Shown piece by piece: positions 11,757 through 21,863 of a stretch of 64,000 bases of DNA. The DNA comes from Ambrosia x helenae (taxonomy: Eukaryota; Streptophyta; Magnoliopsida; Asterales; Asteraceae): NCBI GenBank assembly GCA_030844895.1, contig JAUTDX010000412.1, forward strand, positions 1 through 64,000. The letters are read 5' to 3'. The notes beneath the pieces are model-generated. The model was not told where the DNA came from. It searched no databases and worked only from the letters and a program-made list of their open reading frames with translations. A program made the position numbers and the translations under genes. Position 1 is the first letter of the stretch; every line of letters begins with the position of its first letter.

Positions 11757-12260
11757 TATCAGTATCATCAACATTTACAATTGCTTAACGTCTCTAGTAA
11801 TTTATGTACGTTGACTACAAATTGTCTAAAAAGTTCATATTGGGTTTTCTTTCCAAAACACATATTATTTAATTACTGTTTACATACTTATTAATTTTTC
11901 CAAGTCCATCATACACAAAGCTAGCTTGTTGGTTTAAGTTTTTTTATCAATCGATCAGCTAGGATATAGATGAATATGTACTCTTTGTTTGTGCACAGAC
12001 CCGGTGTACCTTGCGTGCACGTCTTGGCGACATTAATTAAGGACGAGAGAAGGTCATAATCGAGTCTTATGAATTGAAATTGAAACGGACCAGGTGAACC
12101 TTGAGTGATTGTTTTCTCTTTTTAAAAGAAAAAAAAAACAATATTAGAAGTTTTTCTTTTTTTCTTTTGAACAATTTAGTAAGAAAAGGATATCACATGT
12201 GTTTCATAAGTTTTTATTAGTGTACTTTGTACTCTGAAACGTGATAATTAAATTTACTCC
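11757..12260. other. Upstream region of the trpB-like gene
   Basis: AT-rich spacer between the short Helitron and the TATA box at 12261. I see no coding sequence or repeat structure; it presumably includes the promoter of the downstream gene. Confidence 0.5.
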
Positions 12261-12267
12261 TATAAAT
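12261..12267 (+). promoter_or_regulatory. TATA box of the trpB-like gene
   Basis: TATAAAT about 70 bp upstream of the first ATG (12336), at a usual plant distance for a transcription start near 12290. Confidence 0.5.
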
Positions 12268-12335
12268 TTTGCTTCCAAACCTTAGACAAACACTCACCAC
12301 ATATAGACTACAGTTGTATTTTTTTTCTCTAAAAA

Positions 12336-14455
12336 ATGGCATGCAATTACACAACTCTCCCTCTCCCTTGTGTTGGGAAGGTTTGTACCTATTGAGCCAT
12401 TGACTCTCAACACAAACCTAAATCTCACAAGTAAATCTAGTAGTATACAGACAATAAGTACCGTTTCTGGAGAAAAGAATCCTATTGTTGGAAAGTTTGG
12501 AAGCTTTGGAGGAAAGTTTGTAGGCGAAGTCCTCATATCTCCATTAGCTGAACTGGAATCTGAGTTCAATTCCGTTTTGCTTGATCATGAGTTTAAGGTT
12601 GGTTGGTTGGTAAATCTGAATTTTTCATCATGTACATACGTACGTACGTACATGTATGAAATAAACCAAATTACCAATTAGTTAAGATATAATGTTATTT
12701 ATTTTTTTACTTTCATTACATTCATAGATTTCTTGATCTTAATTAAAATATGAACATATGTAGATGGAGGTAGAAACTGCACTGAGGGACTACGTGGGAC
12801 GCGAAACACCTCTTTACCATGCCCAAAAGCTCACAGACCATTACAAGAACATTAATGGAGAAGGGCCTGAAATATATATTAAAAGAGAGGATCTGAGCCA
12901 TGGAGGGTCATACAAGATGAACAATGTTGTTGCCCAAGCGATTTTGGCTAAACGGATGGGCCGAAAGAGTATTATAACAGCGACAAGTGCCGGTCATCAT
13001 GGTGTTGCAGTAGCTGCTGTGTGTGCCAAGTTTTCTCTAGATTGTACTGTTTTTATTGGAACCAAAGATATGCTGCGAAAACCCTCAAATGTGCAACTCA
13101 TGGAGTTGCTTGGAGCTCAGGTAAATTTGTTTATATCTGAATTTCATTAATTACATGGATAGAAAGTAACTAAGAGTATAAAACAAATATTTGATAAGGA
13201 AGAAAGTAAAAGTAACTATTGGACACACATTTGTGTTATATATAGGTGAAACCTGTTGAAGGAAGTTTTCAGGCAGCAGCCTCTGAATCAACTAGGCAAT
13301 GGATATCAAACCTACAAACTGGTTATTACCTAGCTGGAACGGCTGTGGGCCCGCATCCAATCCCGACCATGGTCCGTGAATTCAATTCAGTGATTGGAAA
13401 AGAAACAAGGAGGCAAGCAATGGAGAAGTGGGGTGGGAGCCCAGATGTTTTTGGTTGCTTGTGTTGGGGACTGGTTGCAATGCATTGGGTCTGTTTTCAT
13501 GAGTTTGTAGGTGACAAAAACGTGCGGATGATTGGAGTTGAGGGTGGTGGAGTAGGAACCAACACCGGTGGTGATCAGTTACATTCAGCAAGTCTTGTAC
13601 GAGGTGAAGTTGGTGTTTATCATGGAGCCATGTGTTATTTGCTGCAAGATGAAGAAGGCCAAATCACAAAGACACAATCCATTGCTAGTGGGTGAGTAGG
13701 CTTGATTTTAACATTTTTAGTCAAATAATTATTTGATGGGAAAACAAGCCCAATTGCCCAAAATATCGAACACAAAACACGAGATTAAATGAACAATGCT
13801 CCACTCCTTTTGTTATAAAAATGAAAATTAAAACCACACCAGTTACAATAACACGTACTGACTATCTATCTATATAATACTCATACAATATATTTCCGTT
13901 CAAAAATAGGAGTAAATAAATAATAAACCAACCAGATAAAACATATATGTTTTACATAGAAGTATTAATAATTATTTTAAATCTACGATTTGAATTAAAC
14001 CAAAACAAAACTTTATCTTCAGTCTCTTTGATTCATCTTGGAACCACTTCAAACATGATTAGGATTAAAACCATCCTTATTGTTTAGTCTTAATGATAAT
14101 TTGTTTCTTTTGTAGATTGGAGTTTCCGGGAGTAAGCCCAGAGCTAAGTTTTCTAAAAGATGCTGGCAGAATTGAGTGTTATACAGTTACAGATCAAGAA
14201 GCTCTTGACGGTAATTAAGCATATATAACAAACACTATGATACGTTTATTTAGTGTCAATGACTAACTTTTGTATTGATGGAATGCAGCATACAAAAGAG
14301 TGTGTCGTCTTGAAGGCATAGTTCCAGCATTGGAGGCGTCTCATGCCTTTGCATATCTTGAAAATCTTTGCCCCAAACTGCCTCATGGGGCCAAAGTTGT
14401 AGTTAACTGTAGTGGCACTGGTTACAATGATGCCACTACAGTCCTCAACAGTTAA
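12336..14455 (+). pseudogene. Tryptophan synthase beta-like gene, probably decayed
   Basis: Five exons with GT-AG introns: 12336-12597, 12764-13120, 13246-13691, 14116-14210 and 14289-14455. The layout follows plant chloroplast TSB, which makes tryptophan from indole and serine with PLP. Conserved blocks include FGSFGGKFV, DYVGRETPLY, YIKREDL, the PLP-lysine site HGGSYKMNN, VGPHPIPTMV, KETRRQAMEKWGG, GEVGVYHGAM, LEGIVPALEASHA and VVVNCSGTG. Damage: the only upstream ATG (12336) is in another frame and stops after 19 codons. The catalytic Glu of AETGAGQHGVA is Ala (TATSAGHHGVA). The phosphate-binding GGGSN loop is replaced by CWGLVAMHW through compensating indels (13446-13500). The loop after exon 2 is about three residues short, and the C-terminus is a few residues short. 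The remaining frame is otherwise open, so a diverged, repurposed protein is possible, but beta-synthase activity is not expected. Confidence 0.75.
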
Positions 14456-14966
14456 TTATGATATTTGCTATGTATAGTAGCATAAAAGTTGTATACATAC
14501 ATATACCAAAACCTAGCCGAACACGACTGATAGTAGAAACAAAAGTAACTAATCCTACGTTTTAAACAATAACTAGGAAGGGGAAGACGAAAAAGATGGA
14601 AAACAACAATGTGAAGATGCCTATAGTAGAGGTTACCAATCGAGAAACAAAGCAATTTTATTTCTACAACCAAGATGCCTATTGTTCGTTTCATAATGCA
14701 TAGTCTCACAAGATTTTATCATAATGTTGCCATTTTGAACAAAAGCCCTATGGTATCGATCCATCCATGCTACCACCGAACTTGAATTTTGAGACTGGAG
14801 AGGGGGGAACAATTCTAAAGTTTATAAAATTGCAGGAGGAAGAGTGAGGGGGGAGGATTAAACAAAAAAAAATGAAAAAAGAAAAAAAAATACCTTCTCA
14901 CTTCATCGATGATTGTGACCACAAGCCGGTTGCTGGTGTAATAAAAGACCCCGGATCAGGGGGTGG
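14456..14966. other. 3' flank of the trpB-like gene
   Basis: AT-rich, A-tract-containing spacer before the LTR. A polypurine-like run (ATCAGGGGGTGG, 14955-14966) directly precedes the LTR start. Confidence 0.5.
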
Positions 14967-15170
14967 TGTTACCGACCAAGGCTATTAGAACTATAAGTTA
15001 GATTAGTTATATTTATGTATTATTAAATAGTATAGTTTCTAATATTATTATTGTCACGTTTGGCGGTTACACCGGTTGATTACTTTAAATATGCTTGTAT
15101 TTCCCTCATTCAATATATGGAACACCAATATTACATAAACAAGAATCTTGTCCTTCAAATTATTCTAACA
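14967..15170 (+). mobile_element. Lone LTR with flanking PPT-like and PBS-like motifs
   Basis: A 204-bp segment starts TGTTACCGACC and ends TATTCTAACA, so it has TGTTA/TAACA inverted tips. It is preceded by a polypurine-like AGGGGGTGG and followed within 3 bp by TGGTATC, the core of an initiator-Met-tRNA primer-binding site (usual form TGGTATCAGAGC). I see no second copy in the window and no polyprotein. It could be a solo or single-LTR remnant of a Copia-type element. Confidence 0.4.
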
Positions 15171-15557
15171 AATTGGTATCGAAGTCATACACTCTTTTGA
15201 TACAATCTGCCAACGACACCATACTCTGTCCAACAACTCCAAATGTGGTTAAGATGTGCTTTGATTTGGTCAATATGCGGGGTTTTGAAGTTATGCAAGC
15301 TTAATTTAGGGTTCCAAAATGTGATGGAGAATGAAATAAGATGAATTAGGGTTTTTGCAGGCTTCAGAAGAAGATGGACTTGGTGTTTTTTTTTTGTAAA
15401 AATTAAGGTTTTAGGTTTACGGAGAATCAACAATTCTTTCGAAGCAGTTTTTGATTGGTGACTGGTGGTGGTGGAGTCTTGGAGCAAGGATGAGTGGTAG
15501 GACTGTAGGAATGGGTTGGTTATGAAGAAGAAGATGATAAGAAAAGTTAAATAAAAT
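15171..15557. other. Intergenic between LTR and MULE
   Basis: Possible internal remnant of the LTR element after the PBS-like motif. No domain is recognised. The last 9 bp (AAATAAAAT, 15549-15557) are the left target duplication of the MULE. Confidence 0.5.
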
Positions 15558-15800
15558 AGTTATTTCGTCCATGTGGTTTGCCTCAACTAACAGGTTCAGC
15601 ACGAGTACAACACTCTGAGTACATGTGGTTTGTCAAGCTAACACTTTACATACCTCCTGTTAACGGCCGTCCATGTTGCCGTTAGTTTACCCCCACGTGC
15701 ACCTCATGTGAGGGATATTTCAGTCATTTTGTCTCATTTGTAACGTTATGCAGTGTTTCTTCTTCCCCATTGTGATCTTAAAACCCTAAATTGCAAACCC

Positions 15801-16133
15801 ATGTCTAATTCGAGCCCTAGAAAATCACCAACGTCGAATTCGAGCACCAATTAGTGTTCTAATCATTGATGAAATGAAACTTGGAGTGATGTTCCTCCAA
15901 TCTGCAGATGTGGGTCTGAAACACAGGGACGAACATCATGGACTGAATCAAACCCTGGTCGAAGGTTTCATTGTTGTGGAAGCAGATGTGGTTTTGTCTC
16001 ATTGGCAGATAGTCCAGTCAGTGCAAGGAATACCAAGGGCATCAATGAATTACTCAAAAGTTTGAACAAACAACAAGATTTAGCAAAAGCAAGAGGTTTT
16101 GAAGAAAGGAAGCTGAGGATTATGCTTTTTTAG
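15801..16133 (+). pseudogene. GRF zinc-finger protein of the MULE, broken
   Basis: Begins MSNSSPRKSPTSNSSTN and stops at TAG. A second frame then carries PPICRCG, SWTESNPGRRFHCCG and CGFVSLAD, the GRF zinc-finger signature (three cysteines plus the GRRF core), and ends KARGFEERKLRIMLF at TAG 16131-16133. The interruption includes at least one stop and a frame change. Small GRF proteins of this kind recur in plant transposable elements; here it lies at the end opposite the PB1-like ORF and convergent to it. Confidence 0.55.
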
Positions 16134-16329
16134 TTGGTTTTTGTTTGTGTTGTACTTCGTTTATAGTTGATTAATTTAGTTGTCTGTATGCCTTGAACAA
16201 TGTAATATGTTTGATTTTGAATGAAAATGATCTTGTTTCTTAAACATTGCATACATTTAGATGTATCACTTCCAGTGACGATCATCATCAGAGCATGAAT
16301 CAGACCGACACTCATCTTTATATGGATGA

Positions 16330-16338
16330 TGGTAGTAG

Positions 16339-16365
<27 letters not shown>
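16330..16365. repeat. CCT trinucleotide tract
   Basis: A (CCT)n run of about eight units inside the MULE; on minus it encodes an arginine run in an otherwise unconvincing frame. Confidence 0.7.
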
Positions 16366-16371
<6 letters not shown>

Positions 16372-16853
16372 TGTGTATAATCCCAGGCTTTTTCAAAACC
16401 TCAGGATGATAATCGTCGTATAGATTAGCTTTTTCCTCATCCTTTTCTGTATTTGCTTGTTGATCATTTTGTAGCTGTTGTTGATTATCAATCACTGGAT
16501 CTGCAGTAAACTGATGAAACTGCACATCTTGATCATCAAAAGCATCTTGTGGTTGTTCATCAATTATTGGATCATCAGCAGCATGTTGTGGTTTTGGATC
16601 TTGTGGCTATTGATCTTGATCATGAGCAGCATCTTGTGGCTGTGGATCTTGTTCATTAGCAGCATGTTCCTGTAGTGTGTGTTTGGTTTTTAGTCTTTTG
16701 CTTTTTTTATCCATCTTACTAATTGGATTGTGTGGTTTTTTGGTACTTTTTTGGACTGTTACAAGACCAAATAACTATTAAACAGGACATTAAAATCCGT
16801 AAATAATGGCCCATTTACTTAGTTGACCCATTTGACTTAAATAAGTCAAACCA

Positions 16854-17075
16854 CAATCATGCTTATTTGACCCATTTGATTCTCAATGAACTGCACATTC
16901 ATGCTTATTTGACCCATTAACCCAATCAAACTGCACATTAACCTGTGCTTATTTGACCCCTTAACCTAATCAAACTGCACATTAACCTATGCTTATTTGA
17001 CTGGTTAACCCAATCAAATTGCACCTTAACTTGTGCTTATTTGACCCGTTAACCCAATCAAACTGCATATTTAGC
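16854..17075. repeat. 44-bp tandem repeat, about five copies
   Basis: GCTTATTTGACCC starts at 16861, 16903, 16947, 16991 and 17035, spacing 42, 44, 44 and 44. Each unit continues TTAACCCAATCAAACTGCAC with point differences. It lies in the middle of the MULE, between its two gene remnants. Confidence 0.85.
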
Positions 17076-17310
17076 TGCAAATTAACATAAACATTCAACT
17101 GCACATTAACCTGCATATTCAATTGACCTATTAACCTGCAATATAACATACACATTCAAACTCTATTATAAACTGCAACTATAAGACATTCAAAATGCAC
17201 ATTCAAAACTGCAATATAACACATAAACTTGCAATATAATCAGAGTCACCACTATCATCTTGTTCAAAACCACTTTCGTCATATGTTTGATCATTCCTTT
17301 CATCATTGCT

Positions 17311-18060
17311 TTAATCATGTTGGTGGTCCTCACCTATTTCATAATCTGGACCAACTGCTTGTTCTTTCTCAAGTTTAACTTTAACCAAACTAAAAGACTC
17401 ATTCCCATCAATCTCATCAATTGTTCTTTCCCCATGACTATGATGTTGCTCATCTTCTTCCACCTGATCATGATGTTGCTCATCTTCATCTTCAGTATCA
17501 GAACCTACTTCAGATGGGCCTGCATGATCATTACATTCAACCATTACTGCTTGTTGTTGCTTTTGCCTTTCTTCATCTTCAACCATAAAAGTTGAAATCT
17601 TTGTAAACCAATGTTGCACATATACCTCAATCTCCTTATACTTTGTAGCCAATGAACAAAACCTTTCTATAGTAGCATTAGTAGCCAATTCCCTTAAACC
17701 TGTGTCTAAATCCCCATCAAGTAATCTAAAATGATAGTAAAACACCATGTCACACGGATACCCTACTGTTTTAGCCATCTCAAATAACACATCTACTCCA
17801 AAATCTTCAGTGCAACAACAATCTATATAGCAACACTTCCCATTAACATACTTTCTACTTAGAATATTGATAAACTCACTACCATGAATCATCTTAATTG
17901 TAAACCATGTATCATCCCGGGCTGCAAATATATAAAAAATGAAAATTAAAAAACAACTTCAAACAAGCAGGTAATCACATGCTAAAAGAATTAGGGTTTT
18001 TAGAAAACTTACAGTAAATTTCGAATGGATTGAAATCAACAATGTCTGGTTCTCTAATCA
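17311..18060 (-). pseudogene. PB1-like N-terminal domain of a MuDR-type protein
   Basis: The minus-strand open frame 17311-17892 reads FINILSRKYVNGKCCYIDCC, VGYPCDMVFYYHF and LDTGLRELATNATIERFCSL. This parallels the PB1-like domain at the start of many plant MuDR transposases (GG.F..FPGRRYV.GK, GY....MYYHF, LD.GL..L..D.DV). It is followed by an acidic, Gln/His-rich linker and stops; the zinc-finger, DDE and SWIM parts are missing. The piece upstream of 17892 is in another frame, so the true start is lost. It is a deletion remnant of the element's own transposase gene. Confidence 0.5.
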
Positions 18061-18394
18061 TCCATAACGATGGCTACATTGCAACCAATTGATGGCTTTT
18101 ACTTGCTCATAGATGTTAGGGTTACAGAAGAAGAGATATGGGGGAACGAGAGAGAGGGGGGGGGGGGGGAGGGGAGGGGAGTCAAACTTAATAAAATTTT
18201 GTTTTTTTTCCAGATGTTATAAACGAGACAAAATGACCAAAATACCTCTCACATGAGGTGCACGTGGGGGTAACAGGAGGGATGTAAAGTGTTAGCGCGA
18301 CAAACCACAGGTACTCAACGTGTTATACTCGTGCTGAACCTGTTAGTTGGGGCAAACCACAGATACGGAAACTACAATTATCTCTAAATAAAAT

Positions 18395-19400
18395 AAAATA
18401 TGAAATGACCATTTTCCCTTGCTGTATGTCAAAGTTACTGTTAGAAAAATGGGCTAATATGGCAGGAAAAAAAACCATGTCATGGGCCCTAGTGAAAAAT
18501 TATATCTAAGATGGTATATGTGGTTAAACCTCAGGGGCCATTTTGATAATTTACCTCTCTATTTAAAATACCGTTTGTTACTTAAAATCATGCTTCATTT
18601 ACAGTTGTGTTTGTTTTATAAATTTTTTTACATTATTTACGTGATTTGAACTTAATGAGTATTTCATAATTTATACCTAAAATAAATTTTTTTATTTTGA
18701 GATACAAGTGTAGTGAGTGAAGTGTAGAAATCTTATGCAAATTATGTTTAAGCATTATTAAAAAAAAAATTGTATCAAATACCTGGTGTAGTGTTGAAAT
18801 ACATGGGAAGATATTGTAAATTATGTCGGTAAATACATTACACAAGTTTATGTTTTCTGACGGAGTATAACCGGTGGACTATCGATGGTTTTATACGCAC
18901 ACTAAAAGCCTTTTTTTTCGTCTAGTAAACTCATGTAGTGTTTGGTATGTTGGATATTTTAGTGTAATTGGATTAACAGTTTGATCAATATCTTCATAAT
19001 AAGACATCAATAGGTATGGTGGTGCGGAGTGCACACCTATTTGAACTTATTATGAACTTAGGGGCGAAGCCCCAGGGTCCGGGGGCAGCAGCCCCTGGCT
19101 GGGGTTGAGAAAATTAATTTTCGAAAATAGATGGACTAAATTTGGCAATTTGAAACCCTTGGTAATAACTGCCTAAAAGGCAGTTAATGGGCCTTTCATT
19201 CATTACGATTTGATATCTTGGTCAAAAATCTATTTGGTTCTTCTCTCAATAAAAACATACAGAAAATTCTCAAACTCTGATTGTATCCGATTGAATATTT
19301 CGATTAAACCGTCGAATTGATTCAATCTGAAAGTGATTACATGCCTTCAGAGATTTCTGTTATCCAGTTGTTTGTTTGTTAGTTATTACTGTAAATCCCC
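18395..19400. other. Intergenic with a GC-rich patch
   Basis: Mostly AT-rich. Near 19063-19105 there is a GC-rich patch (GGGGCGAAGCCCC and a GGGGGCAGCAGCCCC-like run) of the kind scattered in plant retroelement LTRs. Near 19168 there is a short perfect hairpin, AACTGCCTAAAAGGCAGTT. No gene is recognised. Confidence 0.5.
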
Positions 19401-19402
19401 AA

Positions 19403-19985
19403 CATGGTATGCTGGATATGAGACGAAATGAAATTGACCATTCCGAATGAATGAAAAATAGGGTGTTTGGTTGGTTAATTGAATTAAATCATCTGTTTCA
19501 CAAGACATTTTATTCCTGCAAAATCATTTTATTCACACCCCCATGTTTTTTCATTTCATTGCCTCTTACACCTTTTAGTACAACACCACAACCCACCACC
19601 GCCACTCACCACCGTTGTCGCCACAACCAAGCACCGCCGCCCACCGTCACGGTCACCGCCACCACCCGTCGCCGCCATTACCACCCATCGCCGCCACGCA
19701 CATTCGCCGCCGCTGCCACCACCACCCACTACTGTCGCCGCCACCAACGACCGGCTCCACCTTCCACCACCGCCACGTATCACCACCCACCATCACCGCC
19801 ACTAATACCCACTCACCATCAATTGTATTCCTTCTTCTTTTCCTAGCTACCAACCAAACACAAAGTAATGATTTATTTCATTTGCACATGACAAGCAAAC
19901 AAGACATGGAATAGTGATAACCCATTCAATTACCTCGCACATTCCATTCTCACGCCCATTTTATTATCCCATACCAAGCAAATTC
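19403..19985. mobile_element. TIR element with CCACCG-rich interior
   Basis: Nested inverted ends: an outer TGGTATG/CATACCA pair, and an inner GTGTTTGGTTGGT (about 19462) facing ACCAACCAAACAC (about 19849). Between them is a cytosine-rich plus strand of CCACCG/CCACCA units (19580-19820). Similar sequence outside the array (ACAAGCAAACAAGACATGG against a matching TTACCAT..CAAGACCATGG segment) links it to the inverted element at 25309-25993. No coding capacity; Pro/His-rich frames here are repeat artefacts. Target duplication not identified. Confidence 0.45.
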
Positions 19986-20110
19986 TCAATCATCTTGGAT
20001 ACAAGTCTCAACACTTGAACATGTGAGGTCTTCACTTGATTAAGGCTTTTTGATTAACCAAATGGGCCTAAGCTAGGGTGTTTAATATTTTAGATATTTC
20101 ATAGTGTTGG

Positions 20111-21169
<1,059 letters not shown>

Positions 21170-21446
21170 TGATTTTCCCATAATTCTGTCCAACATTAAA
21201 AACACATGGTGATGCATGTAGCATGTTTGTCGTTTTTCATTAGCAGGTGGTCATGAATTATTTTTATGCCAACAAGATTGGACCCGTCTCGTAACTGAAA
21301 AGGATACAAACAATGACTACTCATGCACGATTTATGTGTGTGCAAAATTTGCCTCATCATACATAACAAACCAAAAATAAATCAGCAATTCATTTAAGAT
21401 TTCCCTTACACTTGTTTCCAAAGTTTAATTATTTAAGCTAGGGAGC

Positions 21447-21545
21447 CTAGGGTGGTGGCGTAACTTGTTGCCGTCTACCGGTTATCTTTATGTAATTTGT
21501 CAGCTATGAAATGAAAATATACCGGTTGGTTTTCCGAAAATTTTT
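21447..21545 (+). pseudogene. 3' tail of the LINE-like retroelement, copy 2
   Basis: GGTGGCGTAACTTGTTGCCG and the following TCTACCGG resemble the tail of the copy at 61561 (GGCTGCGCAGCTTGTTGCCC, TCTACC). The fragment ends in an AT-rich run. Only the last stretch of the coding region and the 3' UTR remain, as for a strongly 5'-truncated insertion. Confidence 0.4.
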
Positions 21546-21559
21546 TTTTAATATTTCTC

Positions 21560-21695
21560 TTACCCATGAGTCCATGACCTTTTCGTCTATTGGTATGGTG
21601 TGTCTCACCTTTGTAAGGTGAGGTTGTGGGTTTGAATCTTGCAAATGTAATGTGAGATGAAATTAACGTGTTATAAAATTTGCAGTTAAAAAAAA
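21560..21695 (+). mobile_element. SINE-like tRNA-derived repeat
   Basis: A TGGTATGGTGTG stretch resembles a Pol III A box. About 45 bp later GGTTTGAATCTTG resembles a B box (GGTTCGAATCC). The segment ends in an A-rich tail (TTAAAAAAAAAT). That is the layout of plant tRNA-derived SINEs; target duplications were not found. Confidence 0.35.
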
Positions 21696-21863
21696 ATATT
21701 TCATAATGATTTTACCTTCGCCCTCTGTGAGTTGTGACAATTTGTAACCTATATAGTAATCTGGTTTCTGTAAGATTTTTTTAATCTTGTCACAAATGAT
21801 GTTTGAATTTTAAAATAGACACCTTTTCTGAAGAGTCACAATGAATGTTGCACCTTATATAAA

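Larger units (their letters stand above)
15558..18385 (-). mobile_element. Mutator-like element (MULE) with long TIRs
   Basis: Flanked by a perfect 9-bp direct repeat AAATAAAAT (15549-15557 and 18386-18394), the target size typical of Mutator-like elements. Terminal inverted repeats of roughly 170-200 bp: the left arm contains GTGGTTTGCCTCAACTAACA and the complement of the right arm GTGGTTTGCCCCAACTAACA, and similarity continues through the CACGTGCACCTCATGTGAG block. Inside are a GRF zinc-finger remnant on plus and a PB1-like MuDR N-terminal piece on minus. No MULE transposase DDE core is visible, so it is a deletion derivative. Strand follows the PB1-like ORF. Confidence 0.8.

Noticed and set aside
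16861..17075. Regularly spaced repeats that could be mistaken for a CRISPR array
   Set aside because: The 44-bp units are contiguous tandem repeats without unique spacers, in a plant transposon.
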